A DNA stretch of 64,000 nucleotides from Kibdelosporangium persicum (GTDB lineage Bacteria > Actinomycetota > Actinomycetes > Mycobacteriales > Pseudonocardiaceae): NCBI RefSeq assembly GCF_013280595.1, contig NZ_JAAATY010000010.1, forward strand, positions 229,120-293,119. The letters are read 5' to 3'. The number at the start of each line of letters is the position of its first letter. Position 1 is the first letter of the stretch. Positions 45,801-57,400 of this stretch are shown here, one piece after another. The notes beneath the pieces were generated by a model that saw nothing but the letters and a program-made list of their open reading frames with translations, had not been told where the DNA came from and did no database searches. The position numbers were made by a program, and so were the translations under genes.

Positions 45801-48800
45801 GCGCTTGATGAGATCACGCAACAGCGGTGGGATTGCCTCAGATCCCGACCTGATCGCCGCGAGGTCAAGCCGCATCGGCACCAGCACCGGGTCGCCGATC
45901 GCGAGGGCGGCGTCGAACAGCGCCAGCCCCTCTGCCGACGAGAGCGGGACGGTGCCGGACCTGCCAAGCCTGCGCCGATCGGCCTCGCCCAGTGCCTGCG
46001 TCATACCGCTGCGCTGTTCCCACAGACCCCACGCCAACGAGACAGCGGGCAGACCGATGGCCCGCCGATGCTGTGCCAGCGCGTCGAGCAACGCGTTGGC
46101 CGCCGCGTAGTTGCCCTGACCGGGGTTGCCGGTCGTGCCTGCCGCCGAGGAGAACAGTACGAACGCGGACAGGTCGAGATCGCGCGTCAACTCGTGCAGA
46201 TGCAGCGCCGCGTCGGCCTTCGGCGCCATCACTCGGTCAAGATGCGCGGGGGTGAGCGACTGGATCACGCCGTCATCGAGCACGCCCGCGGCGTGCACGA
46301 CAGCGGTGAGGGGATGCTGGGTGGGGACGTCGGCGAGCACCCGCTTCAGAGCGTCGCGGTCGGACACGTCACAGGCGGCGACGGCGACGGTGGCGCCGAG
46401 TTCGGTCAGCTCGTCGGTGAGCTCTGAGTTGGCGCCACCAGTGCGGCTGACGAGCAGCAGGTGCCGGACGCCGTGGCGGGTGACCAGGTGGCGGGCGACC
46501 AGGCCGCCGAGTGTGCCGGTGCCACCCGTGATCAGGACCGTGCCGTCAGGGTCCATAGTGGACGGCATGGTCAGCACCAGCTTGCCGATGTGCTGGGCTT
46601 TCGCCAGGACACGGAACGCCTCAGGCGCCCTGCTGACGTCCCACACCGTGGTGGGCAACGGCCGCAACACGCCGCGTTCGAACAGAACCAGCAGTTCGCC
46701 GAGCAGCTGACCGATCCGCTCGGGACCGGCGTCGAACAGGTCGAAGGCACGGTAGTCCACGCCCGGGTGCCGCTCGGCCACCTGCGCGGCGTCTCTGATG
46801 TCGGTCTTGCCCATCTCGACGAACCGCCCACCACGAGGCAACAGACGCAGCGAGGCGTCCACGTACTCGCCGGCCAGGCTGTTGAGCACCACGTCGACGC
46901 CACGTTCCCGGGTGGCGGCCAGGAACTTCCGCTCGAAGCCGAGATCACGGGACGAAGCGAGGTGCTCGTCGTCCAGGGTGGTCGCGGACCACTTCGACGG
47001 GCCGGCCGTGCCGAAGACCTCGGCGCCGAGGTGCCTGGCGATCTGGACGGCCGCCATGCCGACACCGCCCGAGGCCGCGTGCACCAGCAGCGACTCCCCT
47101 TCGGTCAGCCGCGCGAGGTCCGTCAGCGCGTGGTACGCCGTGAGGAAGACGACCGGGACGGACGCCGCCTGCTCGTCGGACCATCCCTCGGGAATGCGGG
47201 CCACCGTACGGTGATCAGCGACGGCGGCACACGCGAAAGCCCTCGGGAAGATCCCGAAAACCCGGTCGCCGGGCGCGAGATCCGGCACGTCCGGACCGAC
47301 CTCGGTGATCACACCGGCGCCTTCGGCGCCCATCTCGGCGTCACCCGGGTAGACACCGAGCCCGATCAGCACATCGCGGAAGTTCAGGCCCGCTGCCCGT
47401 ACCGCGATCCGCACCTGCCCTGAACCCAGCGGCGCTTCCGGGCTGGGCACGAAATCCAGGTTCTCGAGGGTGCCCGCGGTCGTCACGTCCAACCGGGTGC
47501 CCGGTCCGGGCACCAGCCGATCGGTGACCCGCACCAGTCGCGGCACGTACGCGACGCCGTCCCGGATCGCGATCTGTGGTTCGTCCCGTGCGAGTGCCGA
47601 CGCCAACGTGGCACGTGTGGAGTCGACGTCGACCAGGACGAACCGGCCAGGATGCTCACTCTGCGCCGACCGCACCAGTCCCCAGACCGGGGCGGACGCC
47701 AGGCCGGTCACGTCCTCGCCAGGCCGGATCGAGACGGCTCCGCTGGTCAGCACCGCCAGCTTGGTCCCGGTGAACCGTTCGTCGGCGAGCCACATCCGTA
47801 GCAGTTCGAGCACCTGCACCGGTGTGAGGTGAGGGTCGGTCACGACGACACCGGACGGCGAGTCCTGCGCGCCGAGCGCGTCCTCCAGAAGGACGACTTC
47901 AACTGAGTCCACAGTGGATTGGCCGATGGCGGTCCAGTCCACTCGGAACAGGGAGTCGTGCCGGTTCGTGCTCAGCGGCCGCAAAGCCAGCGATTGGACT
48001 GACGCCACCACTCGGCCGTCTGTGTCGAAGACCGACACAGTGACCGTGTCCGTACCGGCCGGGGTGAGCCTGACTCGAAGAACCGGCGCCGTGGTGTTGC
48101 CGACCGCCACGCCACGCCATGAGAAAGGCAGCGACGGTGTCGTGACGGAGGTGACGAAGTCACCGAGGCTGATCGCGTGCAGCGCCGCGTCGAGCAGAGC
48201 CGGATGCACGACACCGAAGTCGTCCATTTCGATAGGGAGCGCGATTTCGGCGAACACCTCGTCGCCACGTCGCCACGCGGCGCGCAATCCCTGGAACGCG
48301 GCCCCGTACGACAGTCCGTTGTCGGCCAGCTGCCCGTAGAGCCCGGTCACGTCGACGGGAACAGCTTCGCCTGGTGGCCATTCGATCGGCTCCGGGACGA
48401 CAGCATTCCTACCGAGTGCGCCGGTTGCGTTGCGGCTCCATGGCTGGTCGTCCACGCGTGTGTGCAGTCGTATCTGACGACGGTCGTCGTCCGCTTCTCC
48501 CACCCAGAGTTGAAAATGGACAGTACCGTGCGGGGGCACGACCACCGGAGCTTCGAGCGTCAACTCCTCCAGGTAAGCGCAGTCAAGACGCTCACCGGCG
48601 AGGACCGCCATGTCGACCAGCGCGGTACCCGGCACCACCACGGTGCCGTTCACGGTGTGATCGGCGAGCCACGGCTGGGAATCCAGGGACAGCCTGCCCG
48701 TGAACAACGTTCCGCCCTGTTCGGCCAGTTCCACCGTGTCGTCGAGCAACGGGTGCCGATCAGCGGGTTCGAGCCAGAACCGCTCGCGTTGGAACGCGTA

Positions 48801-51419
48801 CGTGGGCAGGTCGACCACGCGGGCGTCCGGGAACATCGGGCGCCAGTCCACCGGCACGCCGTTCACGTGAGCCTGCGCCAGCGAGGTGAGGAACCGCTCC
48901 AGACCACCCTCGTCGCGGCGCAGCGTCCCCAGGACGACCGTGTCGCCGGCGGCGGAGTCGATCGTCTCCTGGATTCCGACGGTCACCACCGGATGCGGGC
49001 TGACTTCGACGAACGCCCCGTGATCCAGCAGCGCCCGGACAACAGGCTCGAACCGGACTGTCTCCCGGAGGTTGCGGTACCAGTACTCGGCGTCCAGGTT
49101 CTCGGTCCGCTCGCCGGTCACCGTCGAGACAAACGGAATCTCGCCGCTTCTCGGCCGCACAGGTGCCAACTCGGTCAGCAGTCGCTCGCGGATCTGCTCG
49201 ACCTGCGCGGAATGCGACGCGTAGTCCACCGGTATCCGCTTGGCCCGCTCCTCTTGGGCCAGAAGTTCTTCGAGCGCGGCTGGTTCGCCGGACACCACAG
49301 TGGACCGTGGCCCGTTCAGGGCCGCCACCGACAGGCCGTCGACGGGCGGCAACTCATCGACCGGCAACGGCACCGAGGCCATCCCGCCCCGACCGGCGAG
49401 CGCCGCCAACGCACGGCTGCGCATGGCGACGACCCTGGCGCCGTCCGCCACGGTGAGCACACCGGCGACGCACGCCGCGGCGATCTCCCCTTGGCTGTGT
49501 CCCACGACAGCCGCGGGGTGCACGCCGTGGGAACGCCACAACTCGGCCAGCGACACCATCACCGCCCACAAGGCCGGTTGCACGACATCGACCCGACCGA
49601 GCGCCTCAGCGTCCCCGAGCACGTCCGCCAGCTTCCAGTCCACAAAGGATTCCAGCGCCTCGGCGCACTCCGCCATGCGCCCGGCGAACACCGGTGACGA
49701 CCCGAGCAGTTCGACGGCCATTCCGGCCCACTGCGAACCTTGCCCCGGGAACACGAACACGACCTCACGAGGGCCGCTGGACGCGAAGCCGCTCACGACG
49801 CCGGTGGCGGGTAGTCCCGCAGCGAGGGCTTCGAGCTGGGCGGGTTTGTCACCGAACAGGACGGCGCGGTGCTCCAGCGTGGCACGGGTGGTCGCGAGCG
49901 AGAACCCGACGTCCACGGTATCCACGTTCCCAATGGACATCAGCCTCGCGGCTTGATCCCGTAGTCCCTGCGCGGTCCGGCCGGACACCAGCCACGGCAC
50001 GACGGCCGGTGGCACGCCTTCCGTCTGCGGCGCTTGGTACTCCGGAACGCTTTCCAGGATCACGTGCGCGTTCGTGCCGCTCACGCCGAACGACGACACG
50101 CCGGCACGTCGAGGGCTGTCGGCCCCCGGCCACGGGCACGCCTCGGCCACCAGGGACACCGCGCCCTCAGCCCAGTCCACCTTCGGCGTCGGCTCGTCGG
50201 CGTGCAACGTGCGCGGTACCACGCCGTGCCGCATGGCCATGACCATCTTGATGACGCCGCCGACACCGGCGGCTGCCTGCGTGTGACCGATGTTCGACTT
50301 CAACGATCCCAGCAGCAGCGGGCGTTCGCGGCCCTGCCCGTACGTGGCCAGCAGCGCCTGCGCCTCGATCGGATCACCCAGAGCGGTACCGGTGCCGTGT
50401 GCCTCCACCACGTCGACGTCCGCCGCGGTGAGGCCGGAGTTGGCGAGCGCACGCTGGATCACCCGCTGCTGCGCCGGCCCGTTCGGCGCCGTCAGCCCAC
50501 TGCTCGCGCCGTCCTGGTTGACCGCGGAACCACGGACCACCGCCAGCACGTGATGCCCGTTGCGCTCGGCGTCGGACAGCCGCTCCACGAGCAACATCCC
50601 GACGCCCTCAGACCATCCGGTGCCGTCCGCACGCGCCGAGAAAGGCTTGCAGCGGCCGTCCGGAGCCAGCCCGCGCTGCCTGCTGAACTCCAGGAACAGG
50701 GCCGGTGACGACATCACCGTGACACCGCCCACCAGTGCGAGCGAACACTCGCCGTGGCGCAGGGCCTGACCGGCCAGGTGCAGGGCGACAAGGGACGACG
50801 AGCACGCGGTGTCGATGGTGACCGCGGGCCCTTCCAGCCCGAGGGTGTAGGCGATCCGGCCGGAGGCCACGCTGCCCGTGTTGCCGTTGCCGAGATATCC
50901 CTCGAAACCCGACGGGGTTCGCGCGAGCCGGGAGACGTAGTCCTGGACCATCAGGCCCGCGAACACACCGGTCTGGCTGCCGCGCAACGAGTCCGGGTCG
51001 ATGCCCGCGCGTTCGACCGTCTCCCACGCGATCTCCAGCAGCAGCCGCTGCTGCGGGTCCATCGCCAGTGCCTCGCGGGGCGAGATGCCGAAGAACTCCG
51101 CGTCGAACCGGTCGGCGTCATCGAGGAACCCACCGTGCCGCGTGTAGGTGTGTCCCTCCCGGCCCGGGTCCGGGTCATAGAGCCCGTCGACGTCCCAGCC
51201 ACGATCGGTGGGAAAGCCCGCGATCGCGTCGGTTTCCTCGGCGACGAGCCGCCACAGGTCCTCCGGCGAGCGGACACCACCCGGATAACGGCACGCCATC
51301 GCGATGATCGCGAGCGGCTCACCGGCCCGTTCCTCGGCCTCCTTGAGCCGCCGCCGGGCCTGCCTCAGGTCCACTGTGGCCCGTTTGAGGTACTCCCGAA
51401 GCCGTTGTTCAGTGTCCAC
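36897..51419 (-). CDS. Type I modular polyketide synthase, three modules plus thioesterase
   Basis: A 4840-residue final synthase of the assembly line. N-terminal docking helix ([20 protein letters not shown]). Module 1: KS-AT-DH-ER-KR-ACP, fully reducing, methylmalonyl type. Module 2: KS-AT-DH-KR(degenerate)-ACP with an atypical AT. Module 3: KS-AT-ACP-TE, malonyl type and non-reducing. The thioesterase has GLSSGG and a late GDHFSMM histidine. The GTG at 51419 has GGGGGAG 5-7 bases upstream and gives the standard docking start; a GTG at 51455 overlapping the upstream stop would add 12 unlike residues. The released chain would be a 3,5-diketo acid or its lactone. Receives its chain from the upstream PKS, whose C-terminal docking peptide precedes it. 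Confidence 0.95.
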   Translation of the reverse strand: MDTEQRLREYLKRATVDLRQARRRLKEAEERAGEPLAIIAMACRYPGGVRSPEDLWRLVAEETDAIAGFPTDRGWDVDGLYDPDPGREGHTYTRHGGFLDDADRFDAEFFGISPREALAMDPQQRLLLEIAWETVERAGIDPDSLRGSQTGVFAGLMVQDYVSRLARTPSGFEGYLGNGNTGSVASGRIAYTLGLEGPAVTIDTACSSSLVALHLAGQALRHGECSLALVGGVTVMSSPALFLEFSRQRGLAPDGRCKPFSARADGTGWSEGVGMLLVERLSDAERNGHHVLAVVRGSAVNQDGASSGLTAPNGPAQQRVIQRALANSGLTAADVDVVEAHGTGTALGDPIEAQALLATYGQGRERPLLLGSLKSNIGHTQAAAGVGGVIKMVMAMRHGVVPRTLHADEPTPKVDWAEGAVSLVAEACPWPGADSPRRAGVSSFGVSGTNAHVILESVPEYQAPQTEGVPPAVVPWLVSGRTAQGLRDQAARLMSIGNVDTVDVGFSLATTRATLEHRAVLFGDKPAQLEALAAGLPATGVVSGFASSGPREVVFVFPGQGSQWAGMAVELLGSSPVFAGRMAECAEALESFVDWKLADVLGDAEALGRVDVVQPALWAVMVSLAELWRSHGVHPAAVVGHSQGEIAAACVAGVLTVADGARVVAMRSRALAALAGRGGMASVPLPVDELPPVDGLSVAALNGPRSTVVSGEPAALEELLAQEERAKRIPVDYASHSAQVEQIRERLLTELAPVRPRSGEIPFVSTVTGERTENLDAEYWYRNLRETVRFEPVVRALLDHGAFVEVSPHPVVTVGIQETIDSAAGDTVVLGTLRRDEGGLERFLTSLAQAHVNGVPVDWRPMFPDARVVDLPTYAFQRERFWLEPADRHPLLDDTVELAEQGGTLFTGRLSLDSQPWLADHTVNGTVVVPGTALVDMAVLAGERLDCAYLEELTLEAPVVVPPHGTVHFQLWVGEADDDRRQIRLHTRVDDQPWSRNATGALGRNAVVPEPIEWPPGEAVPVDVTGLYGQLADNGLSYGAAFQGLRAAWRRGDEVFAEIALPIEMDDFGVVHPALLDAALHAISLGDFVTSVTTPSLPFSWRGVAVGNTTAPVLRVRLTPAGTDTVTVSVFDTDGRVVASVQSLALRPLSTNRHDSLFRVDWTAIGQSTVDSVEVVLLEDALGAQDSPSGVVVTDPHLTPVQVLELLRMWLADERFTGTKLAVLTSGAVSIRPGEDVTGLASAPVWGLVRSAQSEHPGRFVLVDVDSTRATLASALARDEPQIAIRDGVAYVPRLVRVTDRLVPGPGTRLDVTTAGTLENLDFVPSPEAPLGSGQVRIAVRAAGLNFRDVLIGLGVYPGDAEMGAEGAGVITEVGPDVPDLAPGDRVFGIFPRAFACAAVADHRTVARIPEGWSDEQAASVPVVFLTAYHALTDLARLTEGESLLVHAASGGVGMAAVQIARHLGAEVFGTAGPSKWSATTLDDEHLASSRDLGFERKFLAATRERGVDVVLNSLAGEYVDASLRLLPRGGRFVEMGKTDIRDAAQVAERHPGVDYRAFDLFDAGPERIGQLLGELLVLFERGVLRPLPTTVWDVSRAPEAFRVLAKAQHIGKLVLTMPSTMDPDGTVLITGGTGTLGGLVARHLVTRHGVRHLLLVSRTGGANSELTDELTELGATVAVAACDVSDRDALKRVLADVPTQHPLTAVVHAAGVLDDGVIQSLTPAHLDRVMAPKADAALHLHELTRDLDLSAFVLFSSAAGTTGNPGQGNYAAANALLDALAQHRRAIGLPAVSLAWGLWEQRSGMTQALGEADRRRLGRSGTVPLSSAEGLALFDAALAIGDPVLVPMRLDLAAIRSGSEAIPPLLRDLIKRRPASLAGSRVTPGSTISAVPSSVPRAERERSLTELVRTHAAVTLGHSSPDAVPTKRPFKELGFDSLTALELRNRLNAATGLALPATLVFDYPTPAALAAHLMSELDGAPQPAVPAEPVARAADDPIAIVAMSCRFPGGVATPEDLWQLVADGRDAIGPFPADRGWDIDAIHDPDRGRAGKTYVRTGGFLHDAALFDSAFFGINPREALASDPQQRLLMEASWELFERAGIDPETLRGSSTGVYVGTAYNDYGSRSSAEDLDGYVVTGNSGSVASGRIAYFFGLEGPALTVDTACSSSLVALHLAVTALRQGECSLALAGGVMVMATPSSFIEFSRQGGMAPDGRCKAFSADADGFGAAEGLGLVLVERLSDARRNGHPVLALVAGSAVNQDGASNGLTAPNGPSQRRVINQALAGAGLTTADVDVVEAHGTGTTLGDPIEAGALLETYGQGRPEDRPVWLGSVKSNIGHTQFAAGAAGVIKMVMALRHGLLPRTLHADEPSPHVDWSSGAVRLLTEPVPWQANGHPRRAGVSSFGISGTNAHVILQEPPPSTEDDHAADDHPGDGNVPLLLSARTHSALRAQASLLLERLAAEPGPYLDDVAYSLATTRATLEHRAVVVSDNRDGFARGLRALSAGEAADNLRVGHAGDDDRAVFVFPGQGAQWAGMAVELLDSSPVFAARMAECADVVESYVDWSLSDVLRGVPGAPAFDRIDVVQPALFAVMVSLAGLWRSYGVVPSAVVGQSQGEVAAACVAGALSLEDAVQVVVLRSRLFAEELVGKGGFASVALSASEVAARIARWDDRLSLAGVSGPRSVNVAGEWPALREFEAECVADGIRVRVLEASMASHSAQVEPLREKLMGLLGDVSARSTDVPFYSTVTGGAIDTAEMGAEYWFLNARRPVNFEGAVRALVGDGYRVFVESTAHPILAMAMQQTADDMGVPVRTVESLRRNEGGVDRFLLSLAEAHTHGLPVRWTEAFAGRPVRRVPLPTYPFERRRYWLAESRSAGDLGAAGLESAGHPLLGAAAELAVNDGLLLTGQLSVSSQPWLGDHRVFGTVVVPGPVVLDMALHAAGRVGCDHVDELTIQTPLALPEQGTVDVQVTVGAPDDAGRRPVDIHTRGDDKWVPHATGVLSAGLPSPTHAPSWPAGETVEIDPGSVYESLSSAGLDHGTAFRALRAARRSGDETAVEVRLPEETAVPGMFGVHPVLLDSALHSVLGEPLRLPQSWQGVSLHARGALPTRARLSRTGTDTVALVLTDDSGRPVLSIDAVTLKPLPAEQLRAAGLRDCLFALDWTESPGVGDHAGTVAVSVNTTEDVAAVTHHVREVIRDWPAESGRLVFVTYNAVTDPVAAAVWGIVRAEHPDRFGLVDLDGTDESHRALPVALAVPEPELAIRAGTVLVPRLTRISVPAEPGLVLDPDGTVLVSGSGPLAAMVARHLTTVHGLRHVVSADAAGIARDRPLTAVVHIPGEHDETREFEALVNLDKLTRDASPAAFVVLSSAASVLGGSAIDAFAEAVIRRRLADGLPGLLLSLGGWEPGTDALALFDLALRAGEPALVATRLDRGAWRDRPVPAVLRALVAPQVTTVAPAEEDLTGLAGRLSQLTEADQIEHVLGLVRGQAAAVLGYDSADEVPDGRAFRELGFDSMTAVELRNRLATATGLRLPVTTVFDHPTAKALADFLLAELLGAPEDVVAPAAVAARTDEPIAIVSMNCRFPGGVNSPEELWSLVAEGRDAITEFPDDRGWDLAGIYDPAPGLPGKSYVRHGGFLDDVDLFDAEFFGISPREAQTMDPQQRLLLQATWELFERAGIDPKALRGSQTGVFAGTSGQDYTALLATSADGLGDYLITGGSASVLSGRLAYVFGFEGPTFTVDTACSSALVALHLAGQALRRGECSLAVVGAAAVMATPAAFIAFSRQQGLAADGRCKAFADSADGTAWSEGVGVLLLERLSDARRNGHQVLAVVRGSAVNSDGASNGLAAPNGLAQQRVIRSALADAGLTAQDVDVVEAHGTGTKLGDPIEANALLSTYGRNRDRPLWLGSLKSNIGHTQGVSGVAGVIKTVMAMRHQLLPRTLHVEPPSSHVDWSTGAVRLLTEAVPWTENGHPRRAGVSSFGVSGTNVHVIIEQSAGTVQPDTGPAAAAEEGAVIPWPLSARSPEALRDQARRLMSYLDKSSDARPVDVGYSLGTTRAAFDHRAVVLGCCPDELRSGLDALAQGVPNPRVVQGTVGRGQKVAFLFAGQGSQRVGMGRQLHAAFPEFAEKFDEVCAALDAHAGFSVRQAVFEGPALDQTMYAQTGLFAVEVAISHLVRSFGISPDYLVGHSIGELAAAHVAGVLSLEDACVLVAARGRLMQNLPSGGMMVAVAASGSELAETLAGYGDRVAIAAVNGPSAAVLSGDEDAVTELAELWAQRGRKTKRLATSHAFHSAAMNPMLAEFAHVAGKLSFRPPRIPLVSTVTGQLATEEDLCAPEYWVRQVRQTVRFADGVRHLDERNVSAFLDVGPDGALAAAARECLSGSGTAFVPVLRRDRDEVDAFTTALGQLHVHGTAVDWTPVFGALGARRVDLPTYAFQLKRYWVTGANPSTGWAGPAQPESPTNTVQPQPTDLLELVRAQAAVVLGHDTPGEVLDDREFMQMGLDSLTAAELAGRLGAAVGTQVPTVAVFDHRTPRELAEYLGSLSAERVPEQQQTSTPQFNTMYGRAIELGKANEFMAFLDQASEFRPHFTDPAQLGAVAGPTWISRSRHGDALVCIPGFIGATGAQQFARFAAPFEDREMSVLQHPGFADGEPLPADIDALIRLHARTVLEHYRNRRFTLVGLSSGGLVAQALAGHLEDLGVAPAAVVLLDTFGPHMGHVTEDLVPEFVSRLYDIHVDMGYAANDDWLTAMGRYVAFPWQTRDLATPVLLVRATEPLIEWNRDDDWRTSWDSAESVVDVPGDHFSMMVEHAGTTARAVDEWLRRVTS
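36900..40690 (-). other. PKS module 3 and thioesterase (KS-AT-ACP-TE, malonyl)
   Basis: KS about 40690-39410 (DTACSSA, EAHGTGT). AT about 39085-38090 with GHSIGE and HAFH, a malonyl signature. No reducing domain. ACP with [14 protein letters not shown] near 37870. TE about 37560-36905 with catalytic serine in [12 protein letters not shown]. Produces a beta-ketoacyl end, then releases the chain. Confidence 0.88.
40740..45435 (-). other. PKS module 2 (unusual AT, intact-looking DH, degenerate KR)
   Basis: KS about 45435-44160 is complete. AT about 43850-42830 has GQSQGE instead of GHSxGE and MASH where YASH or HAFH is expected: this fits neither standard methylmalonyl nor malonyl type, and methoxymalonyl-ACP is a plausible substrate. 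DH about 42750-41990 keeps [10 protein letters not shown] and LLDSALHS. The KR remnant (41540-41160) has VSGSGPLA in place of the NADPH loop, lacks most of the core and has DAFAEAV where the catalytic NYAAAN should be. Net result: a retained ketone. Confidence 0.8.
45500..51330 (-). other. PKS module 1 (KS-AT-DH-ER-KR-ACP, methylmalonyl, fully reducing)
   Basis: KS about 51325-50050 (DTACSSS, EAHGTGT, NIGHTQ). AT about 49760-48830 with GHSQGE and YASH, a methylmalonyl signature. DH about 48760-47990 with [10 protein letters not shown] and [10 protein letters not shown] about 47480-46570 with [13 protein letters not shown] about 46545-46000 with [12 protein letters not shown] (B-type) and active Tyr in NYAAAN. 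ACP serine in [10 protein letters not shown] near 45610. The ER tyrosine region reads [15 protein letters not shown], suggesting a 2S methyl (inference). Confidence 0.88.
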
Positions 51420-51451
51420 GTGCTCTCCCCCAGGAGATCGAGTCGGCGGCG

Positions 51452-54400
51452 TCACGGCGTCTCGAGTTCGTTGTCGAGGATGTCGAACAGCTCGTCGTCG
51501 CTGGCCGACACGACATCAGTGGATACGGACTCGTCGTCTGGTGCCTGCGTCAGCCCGGCGAGCAACCGCTGTAGCCGGTCCGCGACCACCGTTCTGGTCT
51601 GTTCGTCGGCCGACAGCCGCGCGACGGCCTCCATCAGCCGGTCGAGCTCACCGATCGCCTGATCTCCGCCCGCCGTGCCCAGCCGCCCGTTCAGGTACTC
51701 GGCGAGCGCGGCCGGCGTCGGGTAGTCGAAGATCAGCGTGGCGGGCAACCGGATGCCGATCTCGGCGGTCAGCCGGTTGCGCAACTCGACGGCGGTCAGC
51801 GAGTCGAATCCCGAGTCGAGGAAGCCGCGTGCGGGATCGACGGCGGTGGTGGACGCGTGGCCGAGGACAGCTGACGCGTGACCACGCACCAGGTTCAGCA
51901 GGGCTCGTTCCCGATCCGGTCCCGACATGCCCGCCAGATCGGGAGCGCCGGATCGAGGCGCGGCCGGCCGGATCAAGTCCCGCAACAGTGGTGGAACCGT
52001 TGCCCCGGCGCGCATCGCGGCCAGGTCGAGCGACACCGCGGCCGCAAGCGGCTCAGGCAAGGCCAGTATCGCGTCCAACAGCGACAGTCCTTCCGCGGAG
52101 GACAGCGGCACCACACCGGATCGGGCTATCCGGCCGACATCCGTACCGTCGAGATGACCGGTCATGCCGCTGCGTTCGGCCCAGAAGCCCCACGCCACCG
52201 ACGTGGCGGGCAGCCCGAGCGCGCGCCGGTGGTGCGCCAGCCCGTCAAGGAAACCGTTGGCGGCCGCGTAGTTACCCTGGCCGACGCTCCCGAACAGCCC
52301 GGCCGCCGCCGAGAACAGCACGAACGCACGCAACTTCCGGTCACGTGTCAGCTCGTGCAGATGCCACGCGGTGTCGACCTTCGGCCGCAGCACGGTGTCG
52401 ATCTGCTCCGGCGTCAACGACGTGATCACGCCGTCGGCCAGCACACCGGCCGCGTGCACGACTCCGGTCAGGTCGGGAATGCCCGCCAGCAGACCCGCCA
52501 GTGCCTCCCGGTCAGCGGTGTCGCAGCTGACCACCCTGATGTCGGCGTCCACCTCCACAAGATCACCGGCTTCGCCGCCACTTCGGCTCACCAGCACCAA
52601 CGACCGGACGCCGTGCGTCTCGACCAGATGCCTCGCCACCAGTCGTCCCAACGTGCCGGTGCCACCCGTGATCAGGACGGTGCCGTCCGGCCCGAACACC
52701 GGCTCCCCCGTCCGGTCCGGTGTGGCGGTGATTCGCGCCAGACGCGGCACGTAAGCCTTCCCGGAGCGGATCGCCACCTGCGGCTCGCCGGAGGCGACCA
52801 CGTCGTCCAGCAGCGACGCGGGCACCTCCGCGCTGTCCGTGTCGACCAGCACGAAACGGTCGGGATGCTCGGACTGGGCCGAGCGGACCAGACCCCACAC
52901 CGCGGCGCCGACGAGGTCCGACACGTCCTCGTCGACGGCGACGGCGCCGTGCGTCACCAGCACCAGCCTGTCCGAATCGGTCGACTCGACGTGGGCCCGC
53001 AGCAACTCGACGACTTCATGCACGGTCGCGTGGGTCGCAGTGACTACACCGTCCACATCAGACACAGTGTGGCGTACGGTGTAGTCGCCTACCTGCCCGG
53101 CACCCAGCGGGAGCCCTCGCCACCCCACCCGCCACAGCGCCCGGCTCGGTGTTTCCGCGGTCGAAACGGGTCGCAGCGTCAAGGATTCCACCGACAGCAC
53201 GGCCCTGTCCGACTCGTCCGTGGCGGCGAGCGAAACACCTCCGTCCGTCGGCGACAACCGCACCCGAAGCGACGAGGCGCCCTGCCCGTGCAACGTGACT
53301 CCTCGCCACGAGAACGGCAGCATCGGCTGCCCGGAACCGCCGCCGAGCGAGCCGACGGCGATCGCGTGCAGTGCCGCGTCCAATAAAGCGGGATGGATCG
53401 CGAACCCACCGGAGCGTGCGCCTTCCGGTAGCGTCACCTCGGCCAGCACGTCGTCGCCGCTGCGCCACGCCGCCCGCAGCCCTTGGAACGACGGCCCGTA
53501 CTCAAGACCGGTGTCCGCGAGATCCCGGTAGAGGTCGGCCGTGTCGATGGGAGTGGCGTCCTCGGTCGACCACGCCACCGGGCCGGGCGTCCCGGCGATC
53601 GGAGCGAGAAGGCCGGTCGCGTGGCGGGTCCACGAGCTTCCACCGTCCACTGTGGAATGCAAGGTGATCGGTCGCCGGCCGTCCTCGTTGGGGCCGCCGA
53701 CGGACACCTGCACCTCGACCGGCTGGTCCTCGGGCACGGTCAGTGGCGCCTGGAGAGTCAGTTCCTCCACACCAGGGCACCCGACCTCACCACCGGCCCG
53801 CGCGGCCATCTCCACGAACGCAGCCCCCGGCAGTACCACGTTGCCCAGTACGCGGTGATCGGCCAGCCACGGGTGTGTGGCCACGGCGATCCGACCGGTC
53901 ATCAGCACACCATCGCCGTCGGCCAGTGTGATGACCGAGCCGAGCGGATGGTCGGTACGGCCCGTGGCCGGAGCCTGACCGCCCGTCAGCCAGAAACGCT
54001 GCCGTTGGAAGGCATAGGTCGGCAGCGGCACGAGCCGACCCGCCGAGACCGCTGGGCGCCAGTCGACCGACACGCCCCGCACGTACGCCTCGGCGAGCGA
54101 CGTCAGCATCCGGTGGTGGCCTCCGTCGTCGCGGCGCAACGACCCGAACACCACGGCGCCGGCATCCGTCGAGTCGATGGTCTCCTGCACGGGCACCGCC
54201 AGGACGGGATGCGGGCTGATCTCGATCAGGAACCGATATCCCTCGGCGAGCAAAGCCCGGGTTGCCCGTTCGAACTCGACGGTCTGCCGCAGGTTTCGGT
54301 ACCAGTACTCGGCGTCCAATGTGGCCGGTTCCTCGCTTGCGGTGGAACAGAACCACACCGGTGTGTGCTGCGCGGTGACGGATGCCAGATCGGTGAGCAG

Positions 54401-57400
54401 GCGGTCCCGGATCTCCTCCACCTGCGGCGAATGCGACGCGTAGTCCACCGGAATCCGCTTCGCGCGGTCCTGGAGCGCCAACAAGGTCTCCAGCGCGCCG
54501 GGATCGCCGGACAGCACAGTGGAACTCGGGCCGTTCACGGCCGCGACCGACAGGCCGTCGACGAGTCCGCGGACTTCGTCGACCGGTAGCGGCACGGACA
54601 CCATCCCGCCGCGACCGGCCAAGGCGGCCAATGCTTTGCTGCGCAGTGCGACCACCCGCGCGGCGTCGGCCAACGACAGCGCCCCGGCCACGCAGGCGGC
54701 CGCGATTTCGCCCTGGCTGTGCCCCACGACGGCGTCTGGTCGCACACCGTGCGCCTGCCATACCTCGGCAAGCGAGACCATCACGGCGAACAGCACCGGC
54801 TGCACCACGTCCACTCGGTCCAGTGCCCGTGGGTCGCGCAGAACCTCGAACAGGTCCCAGTCGACGTGCGCCGCCAAGGCCGCCGCGCACTCACGCATGC
54901 GTTCGGCGAACACCGGCGACGTGTCGAGCAGGTCCAGCGCCATCCCCACCCATTGCGAGCCTTGGCCGGGGAAGAGGAAGGCCACCTTGCCCGTCGGTAT
55001 CGCCTCGCCGCGTACCACTCCGGCCACGGGCTCGCCGGCGGCCAACGCGGTCAGCCCGAGCCGCAACTCTTCCGTCTCGTCCGCGACGAGCACCGCCCGA
55101 TGGTCCAACGGCGACCGAGTGGTGGCGAGTGTGAACGCCACATCGTTCCGGTCGGAATCGACATGGGCCAGCAGACGCGCGGCCTGGTCGCGCACTGCCT
55201 GGCTGGTCCGTCCGGACAGGACCCACGGAACCGCCGCGCCCGGCTTGGACTCGACGCCAGGCACGTCGGCGGTGTCGGGCTCCTCGATGACGACGTGTGC
55301 GTTGGTGCCGCTCATCCCGAACGACGAGACGCCCGCGCGCCTCGGACGCCCGGCCCGGGGCCATGACAGGTTCTCGGTGGCCAGCGCCACCGCGCCGGTG
55401 GACCAGTCCACGTGCGACGTCGGCTCGTCCACGTGCAACGTCTTGGGCACCACCCCATGCCGCATCGCCATGACCATCTTGATCACACCGGCCACGCCGG
55501 CGGCGGCCTGGGTGTGCCCGATGTTCGACTTGATCGACCCCAGCAGGAGCGGCCGCTCGCGATCCTGACCGTAGGTCGCCAGCAACGCCTGTGCCTCAAT
55601 GGGATCGCCGAGACTGGTGCCGGTTCCGTGTGCCTCCACCGCGTCCACGTCGGCCGGTGCCAGGCCGGCGTTGGCCAGCGCCTGGCGGATCACGCGTTGC
55701 TGCGCGGGCCCGTTGGGCGCGGTCAGCCCGTTCGTGGCACCGTCCTGGTTGGTCGCGGTGGAACGCACGATCGCCAACACCGGATGGCCATTGGCCCGCG
55801 CGTCCGACAACCGCTCCACCAGCAGCACGCCGACACCTTCGGCCCAACCGGTGCCGTCGGCGGCCGACGAGAACGCCTTACACCGGCCGTCTGGTGCCAA
55901 CCCGCGCTGACGGCTGAACGCCGCGAAGGCGTCCGGACTCGCCATCACCGTGGCCCCGCCCACCAACGCCATGTCGCACTCGCCCTGCCGCAACGCTTGC
56001 GCCGCGAGGTGAAGCGCCACCAAGGAGGACGAGCACGCCGTGTCGATCGTGACCGCGGGTCCTTCCAGCCCGAAGGTGTAGGCGAGCCTGCCGGAGACGA
56101 CACTGGTGGCGTTCCCGGTCAGCAGGTGGCCTTCCATCCCGTCTCCGGACCGGCGCAGGTCGCCCCCGGCGTAGCTCTGGTACCCCGCCCCGACGAACAC
56201 CCCGGTTCGGCTGCCCCGCGCGGATTTCGGCGGGACACCGGCCCGTTCGAACGCCTCCCACGTCGTCTCCAGCAGGAGACGCTGTTGCGGATCCATGGCC
56301 ACCGCCTCACGCGGCGAGATGCCGAAGACGTCCGCGTCGAAGTTCGCGGCGTCATACAGGAATCCACCGTGACGCGTGTAGGAGCGACCGGCGCGGTCCG
56401 GATCGGGGTCGTACAGGTCGTCCAGGTCCCAGCCACGGTCGACGGGGAACTCACCGATGGCGTCCCCACCGGACTCGACGAACTGCCACAACCGGTCCGG
56501 CGTGTCCAACCCGCCCGGGTAGCGGCAGCTCATCGCCACGATCACGATGGGGTCCTCCGCGTTGCCCGCGCCGTCCGGCACCACCGGCCCGGCCGCCGAA
56601 GCCGACGATCCGAACAGTTCGTCGCCAAGGCGATCGGCCAACGCTGTGGGCGTGGGATGGTCGAACAGCAGCGTGGCGGGCAGGCGCAGGCCGGTGGCAG
56701 CGGCCAGCCGGGTACGGACCTCCACGGAGGTCAGCGAATCCAGGCCCAGCTCGCCGAGGGAACGGTCCGCTGGGATCGTGTCCGACGAGCGGTGTCCGAG
56801 CACCGCCGCGAGCACGTCCCGGACGAGATCCACCATGGCGCGCTCACGTTGCGGGCCGGACAGTTCGGACAGCCGACGCCGCAGCTCCGGCTGGTCGTCA
56901 ACGGGTTCGTCGACCGGCCTGGCCTCGGGAACGCCGCTGATCAATGGGCGCGGCCGTGCCGAGGTGAACAGCGGCGCGAACACGGCCCACTTCACGTCGG
57001 CCACGACGACCGTGGTCTCGTCACGGTCCAGCGCGTGGCGCAGCTCCGCCAGTGCCCGATCGGGCGCCATCGCGGGCAATCCCTGCCGGGACAGGTTTTC
57101 GGCACCTTCGTCGGCCATGCCGCCACCGGCCCACGGTCCCCACGCCATCGATGTCGCGACGAGCCCTTCGGCACGGCGTCGCTCGGCGAGTGCGTCCAGA
57201 TAGGCGTTGGCCGCGGCATAAGCACCCTGGCCGCCGCTCCCCCACACTCCGGAGACGGACGAGAACAGCACGAACGCGTCGAGATCCCGGTCGCGGAGCA
57301 GCTCGTGCAGGTTGGCCGCACCCAGTACTTTCGCCCTGGTCGTTTCGGTGAACATCTCGGCGCTCGTGTCCACCGTCGAGGAGAAGGTGCTGACGCCCGC

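Noticed and set aside
51420..51455. GTG at 51455 as start of the downstream PKS gene
   Set aside because: It overlaps the previous stop, but the residues it adds do not match the docking-domain start, while the GTG at 51419 has a strong GGGGGAG site and the usual N-terminus.
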